In this document: in pieces, positions 22,621 through 34,187 of the stretch
Layout: each line of letters starts with the position of its first letter
Position numbering within the stretch: the first letter of the stretch is position 1
Assembly: GCA_023376005.1 (NCBI GenBank)
Contig: CM042143.1
Location: 82,812,930-82,876,929 of the forward strand
DNA length: 64,000 bases
Reading direction: 5' to 3'
Origin: Doryteuthis pealeii
Lineage: Eukaryota; Mollusca; Cephalopoda; Myopsida; Loliginidae
Program-made: the position numbers and the translations under genes
Notes under the pieces: model-generated
The model's input: the letters and a program-made list of their open reading frames with translations, nothing else
What the model was told of the DNA's origin: nothing
Databases searched by the model: none

Positions 22621-23621
22621 CAGCAATGGTAATATGTATTTTAAAGAATTTTGATTTATTTATATTGAATCAGTTTGAGTGAAACAATTCAGTTAAAAAA
22701 AAAAAAAAAAAAAAAGAATTCGTTGTTGATTAATAAGTCAACACAGAAAATTTTATTAAATTCCCTGATTTAATCGTTTTTCATCCACGACAGCCTTCCA
22801 TACAAGGAAAGGTCACATGACATTTTCTTCTGGTCAAAATTTTAGAGTGTCTTTTTTCTGCGTGTTTAGACCAAAGAGAAAAAGTAATTCTTCTGTAATT
22901 GAGTATTTATTGTTTTTTGTTATTGATTTCTAAGAAACTGTTATAAGCCTTAAAATCCTAAATAATATGGCTTTTTACTCCGTAAATACATAAACAAAGC
23001 AGCCATGGACAGTTCCATTATTTTTCCTCACATTGTCAGATTTTTCCTGTTTTCTTCTTCATATTATATGAATCATATATAATTAAACATGATGAATTCC
23101 AAATGAACACTTGTATATATCACTATGGAACATAACTCTAAATTCTCAAGAATTTCAGGGGATATGCGGAAGCTAAAATTTCACTTTGAAAACAAAGAAA
23201 TAAAAATTAACCTCATGAATAATCAAATTTTGGTATGCCAAATTACGAATAGGTAAAGCATAGACTGCTATTGACAGGTTAGCGACCATATTGAAATTTG
23301 ATCTTTCTTATAAAATAAAACGAAAGTCTAGAGGATTTGCCAAGAGCAATGCCGGATGGAAAGAGAAAGAGAGTCAAGGGATTCATTGGTGATGGTGATG
23401 ATTAATTTCAGTAACCTAGCAACTATTAACTGTTAAACACTTCTTTAATTGGGTCAAAACTTCAAACTTATTTTTAATCAAACATTTGTGAAACCAATCT
23501 TTATTTGAATAGTGCATTAGCTTATTAGAAAATTCAGAATGGACAAAATAATTTATTGCCTATAAAAAAGGATTTTAAAAATTAAATGGTTAAAGAAAAA
23601 AAAAATTAATTCAATGTAAAT

Positions 23622-23925
23622 TCCATCTATCTATCTATAAATATATGAACGGCAGTGTATGTATGTCCAGATGAAACTACAAAAATAAGACAGTTAACGA
23701 CAAAGTAAATATATATACACATTAGGTATCACCGGTTCTTGCTTTTTATGCAATAATTATGAAGATTTGATTTATATTTGAAAATATCTAAAAATTAAAA
23801 TATACATAGAAACAGCATTGAAATTCTACTTAAAAATGACCAGCATTTGTAAATCTCAAAAGGAAACAAATTAATACACCAGGGTTCTCCCTCTCTACCC
23901 AGGCAATAGCCGTTTCTACTGACCT
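23622..23925 (+). mobile_element. Hel-3 Helitron-like element
   Basis: Begins ATCTATCTATCTATAAAT, then AACGGCAGTGTATGTATGTC, then GATTTGATTTATATTTG, TTGAAATTCTACTTAAAA, TTTGTAAATCTCAAAAGG. It ends CTACCCAGGCAATAGCCG with TTTCTAC in place of TTTCTAG. The 5' TC after A fits Helitrons. Confidence 0.6.
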
Positions 23926-24455
23926 AAAAAAAATTGTTTAAAAAAAAAAAAAAAAAAAAAAAAAGATGCAAAAATAAAAAATAAATTTTCAGGTTGTTTT
24001 ATTAAAACTAAACATTTTTACTTGGAGTATTTTTCTTGTAATCAGAAAAGTATTAATTTATAAAGTTTTGTCTGACACAAAACCAACTTAAAAGCAGAGG
24101 AAATAAGGGGGGTGGGGGTGGATTGGTGCAATACAATCTTCCAACGCGGTTACAATAGTCATGAAAATGTTGGTACTTTAACAAGCTTAGTTCTACACAA
24201 AGTTAAATTAGAAGGAGTAGGGATTTTCTTTAAAATGAGTTTGTATTGTTCTTACAACTTAAGAAAGAAAGCTTGCCTTATTTGAAAAAAATAAATAAAT
24301 AAATAAATAAAAATAAAAAGATCACTATTTGAAACAAATGGCGTTTGCTTAGGGTTCAAATACTGACACTGGCAAGAAATACACAACAATCTCTCACCTA
24401 ATAAACAGACCCTAATAATACTAAGTATAAAAAAGATCATAAAAATGATATTAAT

Positions 24456-24769
24456 ACTTGTGTTCCTTAAAAGTATAACTGTTATCCTCTTGCAACACCC
24501 ACTGATTAATAATAATCAAATCATCCAAGATGAAATACAAAAATGTAAATTCTGATTATCTGTTGTTGCTTATCCGCCAAATTCTTATTTCTTATAAGTG
24601 TTGTCACCTCAGATAAATAATGGACATTCTGTTTTTATCATAAAAGGAAGAAAAAAGACATGCTACACAAAAATATAAGAAAATGAGTAGGGGAAAATAG
24701 AGAGGGGTGAGCTTGTGGAAGCGATAACGCTCATCTGTTTTAATCGAACATAAAAGATGAAAAGAAGGA

Positions 24770-24804
<35 letters not shown>

Positions 24805-24923
24805 AAATCAAGATTATTATACCTTTTACATATTGAACTATTTCGCAATAGCTTTTAAGTAAACATATCAAATATTGTAATGGTTAAATTATCATACTGT
24901 GATATATCCACAGGTCCTGCTAA
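24456..24923 (+). mobile_element. Hel-1 Helitron-like element
   Basis: 5' CTTGTGTTCCTTAAAAGTAT, body with GCGATAACGCTCATCTGTTT, an internal (GA)n of about 26 bases, then hairpin CTGTGATATATCCACAG and CCTGCTAA at the end (CTAA also satisfies CTRR). Antisense Ser-Leu frames here are translations of the GA tract. Confidence 0.65.
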
Positions 24924-24999
24924 TATAAAATGATTGCTGTAAACAATGGCAAAGTTTCTTCTTCTACATATGATGCTTAACAGAAAATAAGGAGTGAAT

Positions 25000-25521
25000 T
25001 TTGTTATTGCCAACAAAGTAGAGTCAAATAAATTATTTCCTTATTATTAAAGCCATTAAAACTTAGCACAAAGCTTCAAGTGGAAAGAATATCTAATTTT
25101 GTTCTATCAGCAATAGTAAAAGTAATTCTGTTTTTAAACAATATCAAAATTAAAGTTAAGTTTTTCAAACATGAATAAGTAAATGTGTAGGGAGAAAAAA
25201 ATATACTCTTTGAATGTTTAAAACAGCCATCAAGTAAAGTAAATCATTATTAAAGACCATTCATGTCCTTCATAGAATCAAGATTCGGGTACTGATAAAG
25301 CTTAATAAATAAATAAAAAAATTTTAAAAAAGAGGAGGGAGGTGGAGAGAAAAGGTGATCTGAAAATTAATCAATAACATACTAATCACATTTTAGATAA
25401 AATATACTAAATTTACGGAAGAAAATGAAGATAATGAAAAAAATATATACTTTTAGAAGGTTTTTAGTTGTGAAAGTTTCTTGAAGTTAAAGAGCTATAA
25501 GAAAAATAGTGAGTGTGGTTT

Positions 25522-25552
<31 letters not shown>

Positions 25553-26100
25553 AAAAAGAACTGGATAACCTCTAGACAGGCTGAACGAAACAAAGCCAAT
25601 GAAGACAGCTGAGAAAACCAGGTGCAATTGAGGGAGAGAGAGAGGGGGGGGGAGAAAGAAAGGAAAAGAGACGACTAATGTAGTCAAAATATCCAATGAA
25701 AGTAGCAGTGAGGTTGGTTGTCAACTTAATACTAACAACTATTGAAAGAAGAAAAGAAAAAAAAAAAGACTTGTTAAAAGTAATTTCTTTTTACATTGAA
25801 TCCCAAATAGAGAGAAAAGGTTTAACATGGCCATTTTCTATCTGAGCAGCTCTACAAATAAAAAAAATATTTAAAAAAGAGAAATTACATTTTTTCTATA
25901 GAGAAATTTGTATAAAATAAAATTAAAATAAACATGTCACTAAAAATAAAGAAAAATAGTCAAAAAGAAAATTCTTTAAATAAGGTTATTAAATTGATTT
26001 TTAAAATTGAAAATATATTTAAATAGTTCTAAAATATTAAGACAATTTATTGATTAGAAAGGTATATAAAAAAATTAAAAAAACTTTATTTTTGTATTTA
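25000..26100. other. AT-rich stretch with no recognised feature
   Basis: Mostly A-rich, with a compound poly-A tract at 25520-25557 and a short G-run near 25645. No gene or recognised repeat. Confidence 0.45.
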
Positions 26101-26105
26101 ACAGA

Positions 26106-26320
26106 TGGGGCTTGATATGAATAATTTTGATATTTTAGACTGTTGTCCTCATCTTTATTGTGGTATATTCAGGCAACTGTAACCTCGGGGTCTATTTAGG
26201 TGTATTTTTAATCAACTTAAAATAAGTCATCTTGTCTGTATTTATGAGATGAGACTTGATATGAATAATTTTCATATTTTTGACTGTTGTCCTCTTTATT
26301 GTGGTATGTATAAATACAAT
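26106..26320 (+). repeat. Repeat H, two tandem partial units
   Basis: CTTGATATGAATAATTTTGA followed by GACTGTTGTCCTCATC occurs at 26110-26170 and again at 26252-26300 (with CATC dropped). The two lie about 140 bp apart, in the same orientation. Confidence 0.6.
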
Positions 26321-26489
26321 GTTCAATGCATAGAGCCCCTTGAACTAGTGTTAACAGTTTCAGCTCTGAAATCCCATTTGAATTCAAAATTATCATCTGA
26401 TGACTTATTGTACATAATCTAACAGTAAAATTGTCACTATCTTATTATAATGGAGATTGTGTGTTTGATATAATGATAATGAAATTTAT

Positions 26490-27093
26490 TGTGTACAGTG
26501 CTCGGGTGCACCACAACTCATCAAAGTCTCATGTCAAGTACACAGAATAATGTAGTGTCAGGAACATGAACAGTTTACAGTAGTAATATGCATGTATGTG
26601 TGCGTGTGTGTGCATATGTATATGGAGAGTGGCATCAGGTATAGTGTCGGCGAACCACAGGAAGCATGGAGGCTTTGAAAGACTCAGTGCTTCGGCAGCC
26701 TACAACAGACGCGGGCAGTTTATTCCATGTCTCCGCAATTCTGAGCGTGAAAAAACGTTTCCGAAAGTCACGTGAGCAGTACTGTTTTCTGACTTTGTAG
26801 GCATGCCCATGTGTGTTGGAAAGATGGAGATCAAAAAGGTGCTCAAGGTTGCTGTTGTTAAGATAATTAATGACCTTATGAGCGTTTACCAGGTCAGTTG
26901 CCAGACGCCGAAGTTTCAGCGAATCCATTCCCAGGGCTGCGAGACGTTCAGAGTATGGTAGATGCCTGATAGAGGGTATCCGCCTGGTTGCACGTCTCTG
27001 TACAGTTTCTAGGAGGTTAATATTCTGAGCAAGATAGGGGTTCCAGACCGGTGATGCAAACTCCAAGTGTGGCCGCACCGTCTGTAACTGAAA
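26490..27093 (-). pseudogene. 5'-truncated LINE: C-terminal end of a reverse transcriptase ORF
   Basis: An uninterrupted minus-strand frame (27093 to 26635, about 150 residues after a TAG at 27094-27096) reads with residues typical of the region after the reverse transcriptase palm in Jockey/CR1-like non-LTR elements: VRPHLEFASPVWNPY, an ETVQRRATRRI stretch, YSERLAALGM, and the closing NKLPASVVGCRSTESFK. In active elements this protein copies the element's RNA into the chromosome. Catalytic domains are absent, so the copy is dead. Downstream on the minus strand is a short 3' UTR with an AATAAA at about 26490-26500 and a TCATTATCATTAT tail. The 5' edge lies at about 27093. Preservation of the frame suggests insertion was not ancient. 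The exact clade cannot be fixed by eye. Confidence 0.85.
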
Positions 27094-27499
27094 CTATATC
27101 ACTACTCAAGTCACCATTCCCTTTGTTATTTATGTCACATTCTCCATGATTTTATTTTTATTTAAATTGTTTTACATTATTAATACTATTGGTCTTATCT
27201 ACATACTAATAACATGCAATTGTATATATACAACAAAATACCGGTTTACAGTGTGAATGGGAAGGTTAATTTGAATATTGATATTAAAAATTTGATTTTA
27301 ATAAATATGTGCTTAGTATTATTGATTTCTAATTGTTTGGTTTTATTTTAATGAATATGAGCAAAAATCTCTTCAATAAATCTTTAAAGAAATCCATTAA
27401 CAAGAAGAAATAACTGATTTTATTCTTTACTTCCTATTTTAACTAAATAGTTAAATTAGGAAAATTTAGCAATGAAAGACAGGAGTGATGGAAGAGTAA

Positions 27500-27631
27500 G
27501 TTTTATACCCCCCTCTGTTTCAAATCTTTTTATCTGCATTCTTATTTAGTTTCATTAGCCTTTCTAATTTAATATATTTTATTACATTAAAACTTAAATA
27601 TTTGCACCCGGAGGGTGCATATATTTGCTAG
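27500..27631 (+). mobile_element. Hel-2 3' end with perfect terminal hairpin
   Basis: TTATTTAGTTTCATTAGCCT, TTTCTAATTTAATATATTTT and ACTTAAATATTTG lead to the perfect hairpin TGCACCCGGAGGGTGCA (27603-27619, 7-bp stem, 3-base loop), then ATATATTTG and CTAG at 27628-27631, then T. This copy defines the Hel-2 terminus. The 5' portion upstream is too diverged to delimit. Confidence 0.65.
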
Positions 27632-27924
27632 TATACATAATGTTTAAAAATTTTGTCCAAAAGTTAGATAAATTTAAGTGAAAATTCATTTCATCAATAT
27701 TGCTCTAATCCAGCAGATTATGGAAGATAAGAAAAAAAAGTTTTATATAAGTCAAGGTAGCATGAACAGAGTCAACAGTACCTGACATCTTCAGACAAAA
27801 TCTAAAAATGTCATGAAATCGGCCATTTAAGGTTTTTGAGTTGATTCAAAATAGAATTGTTTAGAAACTGACAGATTTTATTACATTAAAAAATAAATAA
27901 ATAAATGAATAAATAAAAAGGGCC

Positions 27925-28075
27925 ATTAATTTCCAAGTTTTATTTCTTAGTGATATATAACAGAATTTTAAAAGCATTAATAACCTGGGCTGTTTTGATG
28001 CAAATCCATCTGAACTAGACTTTAATAGAGACATTGTTAATAAATAAGATGCTAATTAAGATTAAATAATGATTA
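27925..28075 (-). mobile_element. Hel-2 fragment, minus
   Basis: TTTATTTCTTAGTGATATAT, ACCTGGGCTGTTTTGATGCA, AGAGACATTGTTAATAAATA and AGATGCTAATTAAGATTAAA correspond to the complement of the 5' half of Hel-2. Confidence 0.6.
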
Positions 28076-28399
28076 CTTAATAACCATTGAGAATATAATG
28101 TAAATAACTAAAGGAATGGTGACATAGTTTCTGTTAGACATACAGACAGACACATAATCTCACAATAGGCAAACAGAAAACTTTAGTGAATTTTGTATGA
28201 AGACAAAATTAAGCTCAGCCCAGTGAAAAATCAATATCAGATCTAGAGAGAATCATTTAAATTATTAAAATTGTAATTAGAAAAAATTAAAGAGAGAGAG
28301 AGAGAGAGAGAGAAAGAAAGAGAGAGAGAGAAAATCAATATATAAGAAATATGATTTCAAAAAGATAATGTGCAAATAGGAGTTACTAAAAAAAAACAA

Positions 28400-29040
28400 A
28401 CAAAAAAAACAAACTATATTACCAAAAAATAAATAAAATAAAATGAAATAATTTAGAATCAGAATTTTTTTTACTTATTAGAATGTGATGCCATTGCCAC
28501 AATTTAATGGATATTCATGTTTTTCCCTTATTTTTGTTCTAAAGTAATTTTAAATAAAAATGGGGAAAAAAATGGTTAAAATTTTTAAAGTATTCAGTTT
28601 TCATAAGTTACATTGTAAGATTAAATTTCAAATTTTATTTATTCATTATTTATTTTTTTTAAATAAATAGTGCTATGAATAGAAATAATTGGCAATTAAG
28701 AGTCTCAAGAGAAAGTTTCAAAACTCTACCACTCAAGTTCTTTCTTGCCAGTTACCAAACCACAAAAATTACACATTCTTCTGACTATGGTGCCTTATAC
28801 TCAAAAAAGAGGGGGGGGGTGAAAAAAAAAATTCTATTTTTGCTCTCTGCAAATTCCATACCAAGAATATTAATATTATTACTTAATTTTCTTTTATAAT
28901 TTACAATAACAACTGGTTAACAGATTAAAAATTGACTAGTCCAATTTTACTGACAGTTTTTTTTTAATCAGTTGGCTAAATTAAACTCTGAAAATCTCAT
29001 AAATTCAGGTACAAACTCACAATGCCACTTGCTATTCATT
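28400..29040. other. AT-rich stretch with no recognised feature
   Basis: AT-rich, with a short G-run at 28812 that causes a spurious frame. Nothing else seen. Confidence 0.4.
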
Positions 29041-29047
29041 TAGTATT

Positions 29048-29100
29048 AACAGAGCTACCCAGCATTGCCCAGGATTTAAAAAGTTAAAATAAATCTCTTA
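29048..29100 (-). mobile_element. Hel-3 3' end fragment
   Basis: GAGCTACCCAGCATTGCCCA is the complement of the Hel-3 terminal hairpin region. CTRR is not preserved. Confidence 0.4.
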
Positions 29101-29348
29101 TCTACATTTACATATAAATTACTAAAGATTCTTTTTCTACGTTTGTTTTATCTTTTTATTTGATTTCTATTATATTTTATCTCATTTTTTCAAAAAGATA
29201 CATAATTGATTTACACCCATATATATTTTTTTCTATTCAGCTTTATGGAAAATGTAAGGGAAGATTTTTTTTTTTTTTAACCCTTCTCAGACACAAATAG
29301 GATGTGAATTTTATTGAACTTTGGTCTTTGTTTCCTTTATAAAAATGA

Positions 29349-29785
29349 CTAGAAACGGCTACCCAGCATCACCTAAGTAGAGGAGGGGCAAAAATCCCTG
29401 GTGTATTGATTTTTTTTACTTTTGAGATTTACAAATGCTGGAATTTTCAATTTTAGATGGTTGGTTGGTTGTTTACAGCATATCAACCCTTTTTGGGTCA
29501 TTTAATGCCAAATAAAGTTATTTATATGTGGTTACTTACAGTACCTGGTACTGCTTAAATGGTCACCCATTTAAGTATTGAACAGGCGCATCTCTGCTTA
29601 ACTTTGGTGATCTAGTGGGAACTGGTGCTTTCAACAAGACTTGACTGTAAGCAGGATATTTTTAAGTAGAATTTTAATGTTATTTCTATGTGATGATATT
29701 TAATGTGCATATATATTTACTTTGTTTTGTTGTTAATTGTATTTTCGTAGTTTTATCCGGACATACATACATACCAACTGCTTTT
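29349..29785 (-). mobile_element. Hel-3 element split by a repeat C insertion
   Basis: On the minus strand it ends GATGCTGGGTAGCCGTTT and CTAGT (complement of CTAG at 29349-29352). The body breaks at about 29457, where repeat C sequence (GGTTGGTTGGTTGTTTAC) runs to about 29655. The body then resumes with ATATTTTTAAGTAGAATTTT and ends ATCCGGACATACATACATAC. Confidence 0.6.
29458..29655 (+). repeat. Repeat C fragment nested in Hel-3
   Basis: TTGGTTGTTTACAGCATATC, TTTTTGGGTCATTTAATGCC and ATCTCTGCTTAAC resemble the 5' part of repeat C. The interrupted Hel-3 body is on either side, which orders the events: Hel-3 first, repeat C later. Confidence 0.5.
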
Positions 29786-29896
29786 AATAGTGGGGAAAAA
29801 AACAAAACTAAAATATTGTTTTGAAAGATTTTAGTTCCACCCTTCCTTCTCTTTTTAATATAAATTTTTTTTGGCTTGTGAAAATCTGCTATAAAA

Positions 29897-30108
29897 CGAT
29901 TAACATCCTATACTATCTCATTCCACCCGTCCAGAAATCACATTCATTTTCCTAATCTACCCCAAATGATAGCCTTTGTTTAAATGTAATATTAAACATA
30001 TTTAGAAGTCTTTAATTTAAGGGAAATAACAGGTAACTTTTAATGAAACAGCCATTTTTACCCATTTTTGATAAATGGCTATAGGAATTGGGCTCAAGAT
30101 GTTAAGAG
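29897..30108. mobile_element. TTAA MITE (copy 2, inverted relative to copy 1)
   Basis: Shares, in reverse complement, the interior of 17283-17511: TTCCACCCGTCCAGAAATCA, CCTAATCTACCCCAAATGA, AAGGGAAATAACAGGTAACT. Right end GATGTTAAGAG followed by TTAA (30109-30112). The left TTAA is degraded. Confidence 0.6.
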
Positions 30109-30345
30109 TTAAAAAAAAAAAATTATTTTCAAAAAGGTTCTAAAAATATTTATTTACTTTGACACTTTTGAAATGTTATTAAATAAAAGTTTGAATTGAG
30201 TGATATGAAGATAAATGACAGCACATTATGTAAACAAATTGTTATTGAACTTTGTTAAATTATCAACACTACAAAGACAATAGTCTACATAAGGTAAGTA
30301 GTTTATTATATACTTCACTGATAACATACCAATAATTCAAATGAT

Positions 30346-30668
30346 TTACAACTAAGCTCAGTCAGTAGAGCATCCACCTAGGAACCACAAGGTTCCAGGT
30401 TCAATACCAGCCCTCACTAACTCAGCAAATGGTAAAGTAGGGAGCTGAAGGTAGGTGTGGTGATCCACCACAGACAAGGAATCGCAAGGTTTCTGATACC
30501 AGTCCCTGCCAACTCAGCGTATGAATAGCACAGCTTGGTAATCTGATCTGTGCAATAAAGTGGAGATCTGATGGTAGATGTGGCGCTCCACCTATCTCTA
30601 GTAAAAAGGGGATAAGCCTTCTTGTTGTCCAGTTGATACCGACAATAGGCCACTCTGCCAACTTTACT
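30346..30668 (+). repeat. Chimeric SINE-A with two head segments
   Basis: A first head (box A AGCTCAGTCAGTAGAGC, box B GGTTCAATACCAG) runs into a body that stops at CACCACAGACAAG. It is followed by a second box B segment (GGAATCGCAAGG, GATACCAGTCCCTGCC) and a complete body ending CCACTCTGCCAACTTTACT. The second part resembles the subfamily at 61797-62062, so two SINE-A subfamilies are joined. Confidence 0.7.
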
Positions 30669-31063
30669 ACTGTACATTAAGATATATCACCTTATTACTA
30701 GTAAATACATTCAAAACATTTAAGTCATTGTATTGGTATATCACTATATCAATTGTTTGGTAGTTTTTATTCACTGCACACCACATAAATATAAACTAAA
30801 ACCACAACATACAAATTGAATTTTTTTTTCAAAGGGAATTTGCAAAACTCTCCTTAAAACGGATAGAGCACTCTTAGCAGCCTTTATATATTTACATCAG
30901 TAAAAATTCCCTTAAGTCAATTGTGGTGATTGCCTGGAGGGAAAGGTTATGACTGACGAAAAATCGGTTGGGTCACAGTCTGACGTAGCCTGCAAGTCTA
31001 GCTGCACTGAAGAGCTGTGATACGGCGAAACAATACTATATGTGGATGACTATATATATCATA

Positions 31064-31170
31064 GATAATATGAGTGCTATATTTATAAGTAAACAGTGCT
31101 CAATATCATTGACAGAGCATTTATATTTAAGTTAAGGTAGTGTGGACATGGAGTCAATGGCGCCTATGAG
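31064..31170. mobile_element. FB-4 partial copy
   Basis: GAGTGCTATATTTATAAGTA, CAGTGCTCAATATCATTGAC, TTAAGTTAAGGTAGTGTGGA and ATGGAGTCAATGG match the left arm of the fold-back at 14617-14972. Confidence 0.6.
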
Positions 31171-31179
31171 ATCTTCAAA

Positions 31180-31220
<41 letters not shown>

Positions 31221-31243
31221 AACACACACACCTAAAATGATTT

Positions 31244-31512
31244 AATGGGCTGGTTGGATTTTATGGCATGTCAATTTTTGTTGGGTTATTTCATGCCAAA
31301 AACGTTTTGTTTTATTCATTCATGTGTACTCAATTCCTTTTAAATATTTTTTAAAACTCATTTTTTCTATTTAACCCATCGATGAGACCCTAACCGGTAC
31401 TACCACTCCGGGTCAAGTGGAGCTGGGAGTAATGCCAATGAAGGGGTACTCCACACTCCTCAGATCCAGAATTGGAACTTAACCACTAGATACAGTTTAA
31501 CATCATACCTAG
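31244..31512 (+). repeat. Repeat C, 5' half
   Basis: GGTTGGATTTTATGGCATG, GGGTTATTTCATGCCAAAA, TTTAACCCATCGATGAGACC and CCTAGGACACAAAATG in family order. Truncated at the 3' end. Confidence 0.7.
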
Positions 31513-31519
31513 GACACAA

Positions 31520-32815
31520 AATGATTTAGTAAACCTGAAGATAACTCATTAATTTTTAGGTTTTTCCAAAAAGCAATAGGAAAATTTTTATCTCAGGAAT
31601 AAGCATAATAACAACATAAAACAGTAAAAGGCACACGTTGTCAGTGAGAGTTGATAACATTTACAGGTTGAGGATTTCACATAACTTTTTTTTATTATCT
31701 AAACAAAATAAAGTACACTTAGTAGAAACTTATAGAAACCTCAAGAAGGTATAAAAAGCCTTGAACTTTTTCTATTAGATATCTCAAATGTAGAAATATA
31801 ATAAAGATTGAGCAAGTTATTACTAAAAGTACATTTATTTTAAATTGAAATTAGACAAAAACAGATATCATTAAAACTTAGAAGAATTATTTGCTATTGT
31901 CCTTAAATGATATTCAGTTTTTTAGGTTGAACATGAAACTAACAAGAACAAACAAAAATAAAGTAGGAATCAATTTGTTTGAACTATCCACATTTACATA
32001 AAATTATCTGGCATTGATTTAACAAAAAAAAAAATAAATAAATAAATAAAAGGAAGTTTGGTATGTACGTGTTGATGTATAACTCTGAAAAGAGAGGTCA
32101 CAGATTTGAAATCTTGCAAACACCTTAATATCCTTCTATCTAAGAAACAAACAAATTTGGTTATTGATTTTTACCGATTAAGGGATATAATTAATTAATT
32201 AAACAAAATCATCCGATTTGTGAAACTGGTTGTATACCAGCTGCTGCTGATAACAAAATATTGTTTGCTGCCTGCTTTCTATTATAGCGATATACCAGCA
32301 GTCTAAGTCATTCAGCTCGGAATTTATCGCCGATTCATGGTACAAACTTAAAAATATTTATATGGTTGGAAATAAAATAAAATAATCTTTCTAAATATGT
32401 TTTTATCCATTGAATTATTTTTTACAGCGAGTTAAAAAAAAAATTTTGCTTCGGACAGCCGAGAAAACAAAGTATAATTTTTTTCAGAGTAAATTTTAAC
32501 AAAAAATATTAATTTGGTTAGAAAGAAAAGAAAATAATCTTTTTAAATATTTAATTAGTATGTATTTTTATCCATTTAATTATTTTTTACAGCGAATTAA
32601 ATAACAAATCAAACGAAAACATTTAAATTAATACTTTCATTTCAGAATAATCAGTATAACTAAAATCTTTTTTGAATGAAACCATTCATGAAATAAACAT
32701 GAAATAAATACACAAAATATTCCACCTAAGGTAATGTTTATTTATTAGCTTCTTTGTTACTTTTCAGGGTTAAAGAAGGAAATAAATTAAACTGATAAAT
32801 TCTCCGACAAGGAAT
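31520..32815. other. AT-rich stretch with no recognised feature
   Basis: AT-rich. A diffuse direct similarity exists between 32340-32440 and 32510-32600 (GAAATAAAATAATCTTTCT with TTTTATCCATTGAATTATTT, and TTTTATCCATTTAATTATTT). No gene signal. Confidence 0.45.
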
Positions 32816-32819
32816 TAAG

Positions 32820-33090
32820 AACTGAATTTAAATTAACAAAACCGGGTTTAATAAATAATTACTTGGTGTTATTGACCTTTAATATTATTGTTTAATTCTC
32901 CAATGTATTAAAATAAATCCTATGAATGATTTTATATAGAAACCAATTAAAATATTATCAAAATAAGTTTAATCTTTTTATATACGTTCTTATTTAATTT
33001 CGCAAGTCTTTCTAATTCAATATATTTCATTACATTAGAACTTAAATACTTAGGCTTGGAGTGGGGGGTCAAATATTCTTGCCAATTTTG
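32820..33090 (+). mobile_element. Hel-2 3' half, decayed terminus
   Basis: ACAAAACCGGGTTTAATAAA, TGTTATTGACCTTTAATATT, AATCCTATGAATGATTTTAT and AGAACTTAAATACTTAGG align with 57570-57775. At the hairpin position it reads GCTTGGAGTGGGGGG and then ATTCTTGCCAA, so the CTAG end is mutated. Confidence 0.6.
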
Positions 33091-33513
33091 ATAAAATTTT
33101 AGTTAAGTCATAAATGATTAAATCTTTTATAGAAATAAATGAATTCTGAAACAATATTTCAATAAGGAGAAAAAAAAAAAAAGAAATCAGAATGAAAATT
33201 TAAGCAATCAGTTTTGTGATTCTAACTTAACCCAGTAAATTCTCAGTGCGAGTGGTAGTGCTAATCTTGCTGGGAGTGAGGTGGGTGAACTCTCAAGACG
33301 ATGTTAGATGTTCAAGGATGCTAAGAGAGAGAAACAGGGTGGGGAGGGGTATCATCTTAAAAGTGCAATCAGATTATCCAACATGTGCAACAAATCCGAT
33401 TGGGTCAAATTACAACATTTTTATATATATTGCATTTTGTTTATCTTTTTTGCCAATAAGTATTTTTAAGACATTTCAAATATTTTGATGCAATTGCAAT
33501 ATTTGTTCAGAGG

Positions 33514-33544
<31 letters not shown>

Positions 33545-33592
33545 TGCAAGCCAATGTCCAGCAGTTTTTATAGTCTGGCATGGTGACCACAG

Positions 33593-33780
33593 ATTGGTTG
33601 GTTGAGGAGTTGGATTTTACGGTATGTCAACCTTTGTTGGGTTATTTTATGCCAAAGACATTTTTTTATTCATTCTTGATGGGTATTCAAATTTTTTTAA
33701 ACTGATTTTCTTCTTCTATTTAACCCATTAATAGGACCCTAACAGGTACTACCATTCCGGATCAGAGTGGACCTAGGATT
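33593..33780 (+). repeat. Repeat C fragment
   Basis: TTGGATTTTACGGTATGTCA, GTTGGGTTATTTTATGCCAA and CCATTAATAGGACCCTAACA, ending GTGGACCTAGGA. Confidence 0.7.
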
Positions 33781-33989
33781 TAAGAAGGATTGAACACTTG
33801 AAAATAAAACATCTGTACAATAAAGAAGGTCACCTGCTTTTGTGAGTTCAAAATTAAATTTGAAAATTGTTATAAAGTTAAAAAGATTATTTAAAAGAAA
33901 AAACCAACATGAGAAGGGATTCATAGCATTTTATAAAATTTCAAAGTTAATTGCCAAATTTAGGAAGCTACAATACTAGAAAAAGAAAC

Positions 33990-34187
33990 TCCTACCCTTC
34001 TAGACCAGTTGGTATGCCAGGGTTAAAAACCCAGTCTGCCCTACTATTTACCCATAGCAAGAGGAGAATAATTGGATTCATACCTTTCCCAAGGGTATTA
34101 GCACTATGTGAAATGTAAACAGCCTCATCCAGGATTTGAATTTGATTTGCCATGTAGTTCCTACAATGATAACCACTACACCATGAA
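33990..34187 (-). repeat. SINE-B, minus, 3' truncated
   Basis: CTGCCCTACTATTTACCCAT, TACCTTTCCCAAGGGTATTA and AACCACTACACCATG in the order expected for the complement of SINE-B. Confidence 0.75.

Noticed and set aside
30417..30677. Two minus-strand frames of about 80 residues
   Set aside because: They are antisense translations of the chimeric SINE-A at 30346-30668.
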